Position numbers and translations under genes: made by a program. From contig CAKAKS010000072.1 of the NCBI GenBank assembly GCA_916700875.1, forward strand, positions 36,400,320 to 36,464,319: 64,000 bases of DNA. Direction: 5' to 3'. This DNA is from Sebastes aleutianus. Lineage: Eukaryota; Chordata; Actinopteri; Perciformes; Sebastidae. The notes beneath the pieces were generated by a model, which had not been told where the DNA came from, made no database searches, and saw only the letters and a list, made by a program, of their open reading frames with translations. Each line of letters begins with the position of its first letter. Position 1 is the first letter of the stretch. This document shows, in pieces, positions 34,418 through 45,461 of the stretch.

Positions 34418-34489
34418 GGCTCGTTGGTCTAGGGGTATGATTCTCGCTTCGGGTGCGAGAGGTCCCGGGTTCAAATCCCGGACGAGCCC
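34418..34489 (+). tRNA. tRNA-Pro (anticodon CGG)
   Basis: The 72-nt sequence folds as a full cloverleaf: acceptor GGCTCGT/ACGAGCC, anticodon arm CTCGC-TTCGGGT-GCGAG, and T arm CCGGG-TTCAAAT-CCCGG. It matches the vertebrate tRNA-Pro(CGG) sequence as I know it, with intact A and B boxes. CCA is not encoded, as usual for eukaryotes. No TTTT terminator follows within 100 bp (the first is near 34602), so it may be poorly terminated or a recent dispersed copy. Confidence 0.93.
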
Positions 34490-34759
34490 TTGACAGTATA
34501 AGCATATTGGTCTGTGTGAGAGTCTTTAATCAGGAGGTTGTTGTTACAGCAATGCTAATACAGTCTGACAGACCTTCACATCTGTGAACAATCACAGAAG
34601 CTGATTTTGTACTCTAGAATGAAATAAGGGATTGTGGGCAGAGTCTTGCTAATAGATGTCTTTTAAAAGCAGATATATTAGCTGTTTCATTTCAAAGGAT
34701 GTGTTTATGTGTATCCTTCAGAGGACTGAAGGACATCAGGCTGAATCTGCTCACTAGTC

Positions 34760-34880
34760 TGCCCGTGTCAGAGGCTTGTTGGCCGATTCAGCATGTTGTC
34801 AGCCTGTCGGTGTGAGAAATCCCTCTGATTGGTTGTTCATCTTCAACGAATCAGTGCACGAGAAGCATTTGGGCATTGGC
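34760..34880 (+). repeat. Fragment of the GACACACCAAGCC MITE family
   Basis: Shares GATTCAGCATGTTG, GAGAAATCCCTCTGATTGG and AACGAATCAGTGCACGAGAA with the full copy at 33152. Confidence 0.7.
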
Positions 34881-34898
34881 ATTATTGGGGAAACACTG

Positions 34899-34942
34899 GT
34901 CTAGGGTATGATTCTAGCTTCGAGTGCGAGAGGTCTCGGGTT
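34899..34942 (+). pseudogene. tRNA-Pro fragment
   Basis: The sequence GGTCTAGGGTATGATTCTAG and GCGAGAGGTCTCGGGTTC corresponds to tRNA-Pro from the D arm to the T loop. Both acceptor strands are missing, and there are substitutions in the anticodon loop (TTCGAGT). Confidence 0.8.
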
Positions 34943-35169
34943 CTGCTAACATTATAAAAGCTGGAAAACCTTCTGCAGTGATGAAAGAGAAAACCACACC
35001 GGGGTGACCTTTAAAAGGACTGGCTGTTCCACATTTTAATATTAAATAATGAACCTCAGGTAACAGTTTTTATTTGAATTTTAACCCCTCACCTGTAACT
35101 CATACCGTCTGCCTCGGCTCCTCTCCTGCCCGGATCACTGTGTCATTTCAGAGCAAAAACCCATAAAAC

Positions 35170-35445
35170 TGTGCAGCTGAAGTTTACAGTCTTCCCATGA
35201 TGCCCTGGGGAGAACAATAAGGAGCATAACGGACCGTGGGCTTTAAAGAGCTGCCAGCACAACCAGCAATGTAATTACAAAGCTCTGCTACTTCTAAAAG
35301 CCAGTTAAAAGCCGATCGCTGCAGATACCTCACGGCAAAATTAATGGAAAGTTCTCCTCCACCTCCACACGATGCAACAAGGGTCTGCAGCCGCATGAAC
35401 AGCTCCGACTGAAATGCTAATGTAAACATAGCATTACAAATCTTT
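35170..35445. promoter_or_regulatory. Candidate conserved noncoding element
   Basis: Non-repetitive stretch with AGCAATGTAATTACAAAGC, a TAATTA homeobox core, and GAACAATAAGGAG (SOX-like AACAAT). It ends abruptly at a pentanucleotide array. Conservation is not shown. Confidence 0.2.
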
Positions 35446-35458
35446 CAGTCCTGCCCAT

Positions 35459-35640
35459 CGCGTCGCGTCATATCGCGTCACGTCACGTCACGTCACGTCA
35501 CGTCACGTCACGTCACGTCACGTCACGTCACGTCACGTCACGTCACGTCACGCCAATAAAACTACAACTTCTTTAAGTTTAAGCACTAAAACAACAACTT
35601 ATTTAGGTGTAGTAGGCCCCTACTGACCCACATATATGGG
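35459..35640. repeat. Pentanucleotide (ACGTC)n array inside an inverted copy of the 12.9-13.5 kb repeat
   Basis: About 15 copies of ACGTC occupy roughly 35478-35553. The following AAAACTACAACTTCTTTAAG and GTGTAGTAGGCCCCTACTGA match, inverted, the minisatellite unit and the left part of the repeat at 12940-13540. Confidence 0.9.
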
Positions 35641-35659
35641 TCTTACAGTATAGTGACTG

Positions 35660-36625
35660 ATAATGCCTATTTCATAGCCTGACAGTTGAAGTATAAAGAG
35701 CAACTTTATTGTGAAACCAAGCTTGTTGCCTTCATCAGGGTCATTCTGATGAATATTTACAGCACATTTCACATAAATGCAGTGGGGGATTTTTTGAGAA
35801 AACTGTCTCTGGACAGGATCTGCTGCTATTAGGGCAAAAAGATTCACTCAGTTGGTATTTCAGTAATTCTGTTCCCCTGTCAGACGAACCTCAATAAATC
35901 TGTGACCCATTATGAGATTTAACCAAAGCTCGCTCACCTCAGGGCTTTCAGACTGAGAGCATTTGTGTTGGTGAACCAGAGAGGTCGAGGAACGAGCACT
36001 GAGGTTTACCAGACTAAAGTTTACTAACTGAAGACGGGAGAGTTCTTAGAGTTCACAGCGAGGAGGACGAGGTTGGGGGTACCGTCTATAGTATTGCATG
36101 ACACCGTGTATGTGTGTGTGTTTAATAACTGAGAAAATGTGGGAGTATCTGATGGTGTATACAACAGCGGTTTCCATGGTAACCCCTTAAACAAGAGCTG
36201 TAGAGGTGATGATGTCAGAGCAGAGAGCTGGAAGCCGGGCTCGTCTTTTTTTTCTGCTTAAGAGGAAATTGAAGTTTTGGATCATTTTAAAGTTTTTCCT
36301 CTCCTCTAAGCTGTTGACAGGAAGGCCCTGAAGGTCAGACAGTTAGTCTGCTCGGTTACCACAGAGTCACAGGTTTGAGCCCCAAAACAAGCAGCACGTC
36401 CTGCAACGCACTGTGGGGAGAGGATGTAATCGAAAGGATGAGGCTGATTATATTTTCCTTATTGTCAACAAATCTCATGTGCAGCAGCCAAACCAACAAC
36501 ATGTTAGTCCGTCTCTCAATACTGTCTGACTTCCTGCCTGTGGCTCTCATCTCCAAGCCCGTTGGTTCCTACTGAAGACGTAAATCTTTAACAACACAAA
36601 TAGTTAGATTTTTTTTAATAAAGGC
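35660..36625. other. Intergenic stretch, no gene recognised
   Basis: Open frames on both strands overlap at about 36356-36575 without motifs. A B-box-like ACAGGTTTGAGCCCC near 36370 hints at an old tRNA-derived SINE. Confidence 0.35.
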
Positions 36626-37040
36626 TCGTCAGAAATCGCATACTTTGCACTACATACCCAATATGTGTACTATTGTTCAACATACTTTTGTGTGAATAAA
36701 CAGTAGTATGTATCTTTTCAGACAAACTGAGCAGTAATTTTACATCGTCACTTCCTGAGAGCCTCCTTGCTGCCTCCTTGGAGATGTGTACCCATGGTAA
36801 CCCGTGCCAACATCATGTCATCAAAATGACGGTTTGTGAGAATTAGAATTTGAAATATATATTACCTCTAGCAAAGTGAAATCTTAAATTACAGTTAAAT
36901 TGAGGTGTTATTGATGTTACAGAGCTGGCCATAAATGTCTGTTATGAACGCTGTCGTCACTACGGCATTGCATTGTGGGATATTTATGCCGCTGTAGTGT
37001 CCAGCGTTGCATGTAAATATGGAATTTCGGATGCAACCTA
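36626..37040. mobile_element. Uninterrupted copy of the GCGTCCGAAAT-type repeat
   Basis: The left end GTCAGAAATCGCATACTTTG and the right end GGAATTTCGGATGCAACC are inverted relatives. It supplies the empty site for the insertion at 26746-27140. Confidence 0.7.
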
Positions 37041-37829
37041 AATTCCTACAGCCGTTCGCTGTAGTTTTTATCAAACAAACAGGAGGAAATAGTACATTTG
37101 TTGGGGACTATGTTCAGTGGCGGATTAATTAATAGTCACCCAGTGACACAGTGAAGCAGGGGAAGAAGAGATATCAGGCTTTGATGCTGTTTGTTTGAGT
37201 ACACATGATATTTGATGATGATAAGAAAATATAGAAAGTCATCAGATGTATCCTTTAAATTAAAATGTAATGAATTCAGTTAAATGGATTTTAAAAGTGA
37301 TTTCAGTTACTGTAATAACCTCCCGCCTTAGTACCAATTTAGCTCGCCAATATTTTTTTGTTGATGCATCTTAAACATCAACTCCTCACTAAAACAAACA
37401 TCCTGCAGGTTTCTCATTGTGTTTTGTAACTGATGATATAATTAAACATTGATTGTGAGCATGCTAACGTTAGCTGTTACTGCTAACTCAAGCAGTGTGG
37501 CTCCGTTCATTTAGAAAGTAAATTGGCCTACATTATAAATTATTTTATTGTTTTTTCAACAGAAGTACAGCACAATTCAACTGGTTAAAAGAATTTAAAG
37601 TATCTGTAGTAAAGTAACCCAGATCTCACCCACCCTCGCCTCCCAATCAATCCAGTTTAGTTTCACTAAAAGAGAAAATAAAAAGAAAATCCAAATATTA
37701 AATAACCGAGAACTAATAATTAATACTATAATAGACGATTGGAGAAGATGCAAGGGTCAGTTTCATAGAAATAATATAATTTTATTTTTATGGTCCTGAT
37801 CATTTACCAATAGCCGTGGTAGATAGAGC

Positions 37830-38120
37830 AGATATACTGTTAGTGAAGCAGCTGGCATCACTTGATCTTAATGAAGAGCCGTGCTGCTGACCAGAGACCA
37901 GCACTCCCAGCGGGGCGTCGATGAAAAGCAGCAGACGAGCTGGTTATTGATTTCTGAAGGTTAAAGGTGACAGCTGTGATGTGATGGAAGTCCATCAGAG
38001 GATGCTGTCAATTATTGATAAGCTCTGGTCAGCCCACGGGCCTGTAACCTGATCACTTCATTCAGTTTGTTTTATGATCAAATAATGTTCCAATTATTCC
38101 AACCAAGCTGATGATTCCTT
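37830..38120. promoter_or_regulatory. Candidate conserved noncoding element
   Basis: Non-repetitive, with TGCTGTCAATTATTGATAAG, AGTTTGTTTTATGATCAAAT and E-box-like CAGCTG cores. This is inference from composition and motif density only. Confidence 0.2.
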
Positions 38121-38269
38121 TGATTGTCGTATATTTTTACACTATTAAGTGAATAATAATGTCTCTGTAGCATGGCGTTGTTATAGTTGTGGAGAAAGTT
38201 TGGGTGGAAGATTATATGTACTGCACAAAGCATGTGACCTCAATACCAGATCCTATCTTCTACACTACA

Positions 38270-38350
38270 TTGCATTACATTTGTTTAGCTGATGCTTTTA
38301 TCCAAAGTGACTCACAACAAGTGCATTCAACAATGTGGGTACAACCCCAA
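38270..38350. repeat. Dispersed teleost repeat fragment
   Basis: Contains GCTGATGCTTTTATCCAAAG followed by TGACTCACAACAAGTGCATT, a very common fish repeat core. Confidence 0.6.
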
Positions 38351-38582
38351 AAAGATGTATATTAGCAAGACTGTGCAAACTGAAATCACGTAGCAGTTAG
38401 CCGCTAAACTAGCTGGAGTAAAGATGCTAACTGCTCAGCTATAGGCTGATAATTAAGTGTATTGGTAGCAACCTGCAAGCAGCAGTTTCTTTAACTTAGC
38501 TAGCTTAGTAAATAAGTGAGCGAGTGGAGTGTGAGCTTGGACCCAGCGCTGGATTCAAGGTCAAACAGACCACCAGGAAAAG

Positions 38583-38852
38583 CTAGGGCCGTTCAAATGC
38601 TTCTAGGTCGGATAACGTCATTACTGACCGGAAGGGACCGTTGGTGAACGTCCTGATGAGGATTTCACCTCCGCTGCCGTCTGGTTTCATCTTTCGGACC
38701 AAAAACTGTTTCTCCAAGACTGACGCCAAACTGTGAGTTGGATTTTTTGTGTTTTTGCTCTGTTGAGGATGAACTCTGTCAGACGCCTGCAACTTCTCTA
38801 TTATTTTTGGCTTGGATTCATGTTTCTTCCTATCAGCTAATGTCATTCGCAT
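38583..38852 (-). CDS. Unassigned ORF of 89 codons
   Basis: The frame starts MRMTLADRKKHESKPKIIE and ends GPFRSVMTLSDLEAFERP before a stop. It is basic at its N-terminus and has a protein-like tail. About 75-95 bp upstream on the same strand is CCAAAATGGCGGAAG, a YY1-type motif common just downstream of housekeeping promoters. However, this upstream block (GGCGCTGATGTTGCAATGGA) also occurs at about 54865-54890 in a repeat, so the whole may be repeat-derived. I do not recognise the protein. Confidence 0.25.
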   Translation of the reverse strand: MRMTLADRKKHESKPKIIEKLQASDRVHPQQSKNTKNPTHSLASVLEKQFLVRKMKPDGSGGEILIRTFTNGPFRSVMTLSDLEAFERP

Positions 38853-39199
38853 AAAGAATGTATTATTGCTATGAAGTGAAAGTCAATTGTTCCATTGCAA
38901 CATCAGCGCCCAGCAGCAGAGCTACCCTTCCGCCATTTTGGACTGAAAGCGACGACAGTAAAACGTCGGCCGACAAAGAGCCCTACAAAAGTAAAACTAA
39001 ATTATTTCTACGCTATTGTCATATTATACCGAAATGGCCTGTGTTGAACAATAAAATAGGAATATAATAAGCCTTTCCAATCCAAAATGGTGACAGCATG
39101 CTCGCGGAGGGCAGTGCTGGCAAGCTGGCGCATGTCTGGAGAACCAGAGTAACGTTTAACATTTTTTTACTAATAAAAGTGCTAAAAAACACTTTCATA

Positions 39200-39385
39200 T
39201 AACGTTTGTCGTCCTTAAATACGATGTGCAAATCCTTAGTATCGATACAATTGATTTTTGCGTTTCAAATAAATTTTTTATTGATATACGTCTCCCATGA
39301 AGGACAACTTGCCGAGTACCTATCGATGTAGTTGGATCGTAGGAATATAAATCGATACATCGATGTAGTATGTGAATCGTTACAC
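39200..39385. mobile_element. hAT-like element end
   Basis: Runs of ATCGATACA and TATCGATG end in GAATCGTTACACCCCCA, the inverted form of a TAGGGGTGTAACGAT-type hAT terminus. The left end is not identified. Confidence 0.5.
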
Positions 39386-39429
39386 CCCCACCCGCCACAG
39401 TTTTATAATGACCTGAAAATATTATCACA

Positions 39430-39790
39430 CTTCTCAACGGGTGGACATCCCTGCAGTCCGCCCCGGGGGATCCAACACGGTGGGTCAGAGAAGGCCGCTC
39501 GGTGTGGGAGGATCCTCTCTCGGTACTGGCTGACCAACGCCAGCACCGGCATAGGGTTAACCCCTAACCCTAACCCAGCACGCCACGCATTTCCTCCATG
39601 TGCTCCGCGACCAGGTATAGTTGTTCAGCTGGGAAAGGCCCGGCGTGAAGGTGGCTCGCGGCTCCGAAAGTGAGCTTTACCGCAACCCTCACCCGGACCT
39701 TGCTGCTTCCTGGGTTGTGGACTTAATGCTCACTGTGCCCTCTCTCCCCGCTGGGAGGAAAGGGGCTCCCGGCATTACTGTCAACACTTT
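39430..39790. other. GC-rich island of unknown nature
   Basis: The composition is markedly GC-rich, with a short CCCCTAACCCTAACCC telomere-like run at about 39560. No recognised gene. It is followed at about 39810-39905 by a hAT end reading CCAATATCGTGCAGCCCTA. Confidence 0.4.
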
Positions 39791-39905
39791 AAAATGTAGC
39801 CAACCAAATTCAGGGTTAATATTTCCTGTATTTTCTCATATCGCAATATATATTGCAGAAAAAATTCCAATGTCAGTTTCATTCCAATATCGTGCAGCCC
39901 TAAGA

Positions 39906-40751
39906 CACAGTGTAGTGGTGTGGCGCCTGGTGTGTTTTCGTGGTTATCACAGTTCAGATACAGAGGTGTGAAATGACTGACAAGTGGAAATAAGAGGCAG
40001 CTGGAAGACAAACTCTTGTATCAGCTGTCAACATGTTTCTGCACCAACAACACACAGAGATTTCAACTTTTTTTGTTGAAACTGGGGCTGGAAAAAGTTT
40101 TAAAGTCCCAGCAGCTGGTTAAGTCTTTTCTGAATCTTTGATATTAATAAACCTGATAACACCCTCAGAGAGGTTATGGTCATTTTGTGCTACAGGGCAG
40201 CCAAGAAATTGTGATGCCGCCTTTAAATATTTATACATAAGGTTGGGAATCACCTGAGGCTGCGTGATATGATATTATCACGATACGATCTTATTCTGAT
40301 TTTAAACATTTTGCGATGACCGTCATCCGTTTCCCTCCATGCTGCTGCCGGGTGAGAGAACGAGGAGCCCCGGCAAAGGGGCGCCGTTCATTTGCATGCA
40401 CGCTTGTGCTGCAGAGCCGGCCAAAAATGGCAATGCCTCACCCTTGATGAGGGAAAAGGTTGAAGAAGCGAGCCAGTAAATAGCAAAGCGGTCCGCTTCA
40501 TTACTTTGTATTCATGTAATAAATATCGAAATATCAATTAGATGATAATCTGCATGAGACATGATGCACAACAACAAAGATTTGGTTATAATAATCATCC
40601 GCTTATAGTGATCAATTTGATCTGGACAGACGTGATCACTATAAGCGTTTCCACTGTATTGCAATATATTACCTTTTTTCAACTGCAAATTATGCAGTTT
40701 GTCAACATCTGTTTTATCTAATAAGATACAGGTTTCACTCTGTTCATCTCA
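39906..40751. other. Intergenic stretch with repeat traces
   Basis: Includes a CGATACGATCTTATTCTGAT hAT-like fragment at about 40265-40330. No gene is seen. Confidence 0.35.
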
Positions 40752-40754
40752 GAG

Positions 40755-41010
40755 TTTTCATTCACATATCTTGAGGTGAGAGGTCAAGGGACTCCTTTGA
40801 AAATGGCCATGCCAGTTTTTCTAAATTTTGCATAACTTCGGAGCATTATTTAGTGTTCTTTGGGACAAGCTAGCATGACATGGTTGGTACCAATCGATTG
40901 TTTAGGTTTCTAGTTTCGTATGATACCAGTTTCTTCAGTCTTTAAGACTGAGCCCACTACAGCCTCTGAAAGACAGAATAGCGGCCGGTGGGCTGTCGAA
41001 TTGTTAAGAG
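40755..41010 (+). mobile_element. hAT MITE fragment (TTGACAGCCCT family), both ends missing
   Basis: Shares TTCACATATCTTGAGGTGAG, ATGACATGGTTGGTACCAAT and AGACTGAGCCCACTACAGCC with the other copies. Confidence 0.85.
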
Positions 41011-41481
41011 GTTAAAACTTTATATAATAAAAGATCAATACTTGACGCCTGTGTATCGATACAATATTGCCATGCAAAATATCAGGGTACTATGCTGAAT
41101 TGATTTTTTCCCCCACCCCTATTTATAAATCAATCAGACGAATAGTGTTACTACCAAATTTGAGGGTTGCACAAAATGGTAAAAATGTTATAATAACTGT
41201 ATTTATGTCTTTGGAGCTGTCTAACCTGCACCGTAAGGACTGATTCTGTGATTTGTGGGTAAGGTTTAGATTAAAACTTAGTAAAAAATGGTCAAAAGTT
41301 TAAGTTTTTTTTAGTAATCTGTGTTTCAGCTATTCAGTAACTATATTTCACTGTGCATTTAGATGCTGCTTCACACTGAAATATAGTCATTGAAATACTG
41401 TTACAAGAGTAGTTGTGTAACCTAGTCGTCTGAAAAAAACATTCTCCTTTCAACCAAATTTAGCCGACATCTAATCTTGTG

Positions 41482-41654
41482 CAGTGGTTCCCAAACTGGG
41501 GCAGGCCTGGCTGGGGTGGTGGTGGTGAGGCATTGCAGGACGGATATGTGTGCACAGGGGGGGAAGATGTGGAACAAACATTGAATGAATCTTAATCATT
41601 TGGGAACGATAAAAAAGCTTTCAGCTTTTTGACAAAAACGTTTGGGAGCCACTG
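41482..41654. mobile_element. Short hAT-like MITE (CAGTGGTTCCCAAA termini)
   Basis: Starts CAGTGGTTCCCAAACTGG and ends GTTTGGGAGCCACTG, classical vertebrate hAT-type ends. It is 173 bp long. No clear 8-bp duplication is preserved. Confidence 0.7.
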
Positions 41655-42289
41655 ATGTGGAGAATAAGTGGACGTGTGAAGGGACTGTGTGCAGGTTGCT
41701 GCTGTATGATGGTGTCCTGAGAGGAAACCTGCAGACTGTATCTCAGATAGCCTACAGCAACGTTAGACGTTCACTGCTGCTCTGACTCACTCTCACCTCG
41801 ACTCAGACGGCTGCTGATAAGAAGAAGAAGAGGGTTGTTTTTTTTATTTAAAGCGTGACATGGGAACGCAGCAGCAGACCACTGAGTCAGGAGAATAAAA
41901 ACCTTCCCCTGGACTCATAAAGACCTTTAATGAGTCTGTAGACCACAGTCTCCCACTGTTCTGTCTTATCAGGGCGTTCAGCTCTGCCTTTTACGTCATG
42001 TCGGTCTGTTTGGTATTCTCTGTGTCCTGTGTTTTTGCCAGGACTGTCGAGGTTTACATACTTTAGTCTGTCAGGTGCAGCTTCACCCACAAAACTCCTC
42101 ATCCAGAGACATAGGAAGCCTTCTAGTGTATATCAGTGTTTTTGAACAAATTAAAATGCACCGCCACAGGAATCTAATGGTCATTCGTTTGTATGTAGCC
42201 AGAGAGTTGTTCCTTATCTTTACCCTCTCCCCTCAGGGCGTAAATTTATATGAACTTAATCGGTTTGAGTAATTTTTTAAGAAAAAAAA

Positions 42290-42425
42290 GTAAAAAGTCC
42301 CTGATTCCAGCTACTTAAATGTGAATATTTTCTGATTTCTTTACTCCTCTATGATACTATCTTTGAGTTGTGGACAAAACAAGACTTTTTTAGCCTAAAC
42401 TAATCGATTAATCGAGAAAATAATC
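42290..42425 (-). mobile_element. Fragment of the CAGGGCTGCAACTA hAT family
   Basis: Reads, in inverse orientation, TTCCAGCTACTTAAATGTGA and TTGTGGACAAAACAAG, as in the 1857-2626 copy. Confidence 0.75.
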
Positions 42426-42431
42426 GAGTCC

Positions 42432-42872
42432 CCCCTTTACAGACATGCCCATTTTATGATAATCACATGCAGTTTGGGGCAAGTCATAGTCAAGTCAGCA
42501 CACTGACACACTGACAGCTGTTGTTGTCTGTTGGGCTTGAGTTTGTCATGTTATGATTTGAGCTTATTTTGAGCCCTTTTTTATGCTAAATGCAGTACCT
42601 GTGAGGGTTTCTAGACAATATTTGTCATTGTTTTGTGTTGTTAATTGATTTCCAATAATAAATATATACATACATTTACATAAAGCAGCATATTTGCCCA
42701 CTCCCATGTTGATAAGAGTATTACACACTAGACAAATCTCCTTTTAAGGTATATTTTGAACAGATAACAAATTTGAGATTAATTTGAAAATTAATTATGA
42801 TTAACTATGGACAATCATGCGATTAATCGCGATTAAATATTTTAATAGATTGACAGCCCTAATTTTTGCTCT
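42432..42872 (-). mobile_element. hAT MITE copy (AGGGCTGTCAA family), one end intact
   Basis: In inverse orientation it begins at the terminus AGGGCTGTCAATCTATTAAA (complement of 42853-42872) and runs to the ACAGACATGCCC region. The far end is missing. Confidence 0.85.
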
Positions 42873-43619
42873 TGTCATAGAGACATGCTTTGTCCCCTAT
42901 GCATCTTATAACTTATTTAAAAAACAAGCCACCTGCTCACTCACCGAGGAAAATATTCAGTTAGATTGAGAGTCTGTTTGACCTTCAACAGGTATTCTAT
43001 TATTATTTTGTCAACACACAGTTATTCTTCTAAGCTACGGGGAGATGAAATCGAGGTCAACGGTCTGGGAGACTTTATCAGCAGCAGAATTTCACTCAGA
43101 GCTTCGACTCTCCAGATGCATATAAAGAACAAAATTTATGACAACTGGATGGAGACAAAGGGTTTCCCATGACTCTGTAAATGTCCAGTAATGTCTTTTA
43201 CACTCAAAGCTGCCAAAACAGAACATTTACTTACATGTAATAATGACACACCCAGTTTACACTTGGCATACTGTGCTGCAGTGTGCACTCCTGTTAAAGT
43301 GAAGGACTGTGTTAGGTTGTGTAAAGGGAAAGTGTTGATGCTGATAAGAAGGCAAAAGAGATGAACTGTGTCTCATCTATGTTGACGTCCTGCTGTGTAA
43401 GAATCCCATAATAACATGACTGTGGTCTCTCGGTGGTTAGAGCGAGGCACCAACACAGCCAGAGCAGAGGTCAGGAGGTTCATTCCCACTGCAACCCGTC
43501 AGGCTAAACATTCACTCGCAGTGCTGTAAGACACTTTGAAGGAGACGCTCCATCTAAATGGCCGATGTTTGGGTCAGTTTATAACGGGAAAGTAACTCGT
43601 TCACCTCCTCTGTCCCTGC
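42873..43619. other. Intergenic stretch, possible SINE trace
   Basis: At about 43425-43500, TCGGTGGTTAGAGCGAGGC and AGGTTCATTCCCACT resemble Pol III A and B boxes, suggesting an old tRNA-derived SINE. No protein gene is seen. Confidence 0.35.
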
Positions 43620-45045
43620 TAGGGATGTCATGATACCAGAAATTTAGTAGTCAATACCAATAACAGTAAAATTCCTTGATTCTCGATTTCAATTAGATAC
43701 CATGGTAAAAAACAAAAGTAAAACGATGAATCCCATGTACTTCAACATTCACTCCTTTATTATCATTTGAATGCTGGTCTTTGTTAGGAAGTTAAAGAGC
43801 TCATAATTCCCTCTCTATTATCTATTTTATATTGCTGTGAAAACATCTCCTTCAAACAACTGGATTTATTCAAGTTTCTCACCAAAATCTACATTTTACA
43901 AGATTACATTTGAACTAGGGATGCTCATTTTGAAAATTGTTCTTAACCGGTAACCAACCCTCGTTAACCGATTGTTAACCGTTTATGAACCGTTAACCGA
44001 CAAGATTTGTGCATCGTACCAGCTGCAGAAGCACAACAGATATTCGTTGACGGGAGTCCCCAGTTCACCCGTTTGGGAGCGTTAACTTGGCAGCTACGAT
44101 GCTGCGTGTATTGTCGCGGACATTTCCCAGTAAAAGTCTCCACCGCACATTTAGTTTAGTTTAGCAGGTTGTCAGCTGTGTGTCTGCCCGGCATAACTTT
44201 AGCGAGTGGCCAAAAAACAGTGTGTATTTGTGCTACGTTAGCAGCTCAAGCATTGCCGGAGGCTCGCCGCCGCACACGTAGTCTGCGTAACTTTAGCGAG
44301 TTTCCAACAGACCGTGTGTGTGTGTTGGCGGTGAGTGTGAGGTTATTGGTGGCGTTATAGTTGTGAACGTAGGTGTAGCAGTGTGTGTACAGTTTATTTG
44401 TCGGTGAATAAGTGCTACGAAACTACAACTCCTCCGCTCTGCTCAAGCGAGCCAGAGACCGGAGCCGACTTCCTGTATCCTGCACTCCGGCTCCACCTCT
44501 TAAGGTGGGCTGTTAAGGTTGACCAGCTTTTGTCCTTAAAGTGACGAGCCGCTCCTCTGAGCCGCTCAGCTTTTGAGTTAATTATTAACATTTCTTTTAA
44601 CCGTTTTAACCGATAGCGTTAATCAGTTAAAATGCTAAATGTTGGTTAACGGTTAAACGGTTAATTATGGACATCCCTAATTTGAACACATCATAATAAC
44701 TTCATAATTTACCTTTGCCCAATACTATTTTTTACCGAATAGGGCCTGATCACATAATGTAAATCAATGGCACCTCACATGTTTAAATCAGCAGGATCAA
44801 AGCTAGATAACGTTAGCTGTTAGTTTACTAGCTCTCATCCTGCCGACTTCAACATGGATTTGTTGTTCACAGTATAGCATTATCAGGGAAATAATACGGC
44901 GCCCTAGACGCGTCGATAGTGAGTTTACTGCGTCCCAATCACATTTTCAATCATCAACGGGACGCCGTTAGTCTTAAGCCCTGATCCCCGGTACCACCGG
45001 CATTGTAGACGAGTACCATCGCATGTGGTTCTCGTGACATCCCTA
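43620..45045. mobile_element. hAT-type element (TAGGGATGTCA ends), interrupted
   Basis: Left end TAGGGATGTCATGATACC; right end TTCTCGTGACATCCCTA. The flanks GTCCCTGC and GTTCCTGT agree at six of eight positions, an eroded 8-bp duplication. The inner element at 43917-44679 splits it. Confidence 0.75.
43917..44679. mobile_element. Nested hAT-type element with perfect 8-bp duplication
   Basis: Starts TAGGGATGCTCATTTTGAAA and ends ATTATGGACATCCCTA. The duplication ATTTGAAC is perfect at 43909-43916 and 44680-44687. Repeated TTAACCG blocks sit at both ends, with a GC-rich unique interior lacking a recognised ORF. Confidence 0.85.
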
Positions 45046-45373
45046 GTTCCTGTTACCTGCTGAACCAGACGCATCTGCATCTGAAGAGTTTACAGTCTGT
45101 CTAAAAATATGAAAACTATGAATGATCCTCATTACATTTACCTTGTTGAAACGCCACCATAATAAATGTGTCTTTCTTTGGAGTTAGTTAGCTCCTCTCC
45201 AGGAGCTGTTTAGCCTAGCTTAGCAAAAAGAATGGAAGCAGGGGGAAACTGTTAGCATAGTTCCATCAAAGTGAAAAGGAGCACGACTTATTGCTTTATA
45301 TTTCCTACTGTGTCCAATGTGATTCAACAGTGATGAAGTGAGACTGTTTCATTGAAACAATGGAGCACTTCAT

Positions 45374-45445
45374 GGCTCGTTGGTCTAGGGGTATGATTCT
45401 CGCTTTGGGTGCGAGAGGTCCCGGGTTCAAATCCCGGACGAGCCC
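45374..45445 (+). tRNA. tRNA-Pro (anticodon TGG)
   Basis: Identical in arms to the copy at 34418 but with anticodon loop TTTGGGT, so anticodon TGG (UGG). The acceptor, D, anticodon and T stems all pair perfectly. A run of six T at 45456-45461 lies ten bases downstream, a normal Pol III terminator. Its flanks differ from the other two copies. This is the best candidate for an active gene in the window. Confidence 0.95.
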
Positions 45446-45455
45446 AAGCAGTTCC

Positions 45456-45461
45456 TTTTTT
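45456..45461 (+). terminator. Pol III terminator of tRNA-Pro(TGG)
   Basis: TTTTTT, ten nucleotides after the tRNA 3' end. Confidence 0.85.

Noticed and set aside
36356..36575. Overlapping 66-codon frames on opposite strands
   Set aside because: Mirror frames over the same bases without motifs; chance.
39556..39576. Telomere-like CCCTAACCCTAACCC
   Set aside because: Only about two and a half repeats in a GC-rich block; too short to call an interstitial telomere.
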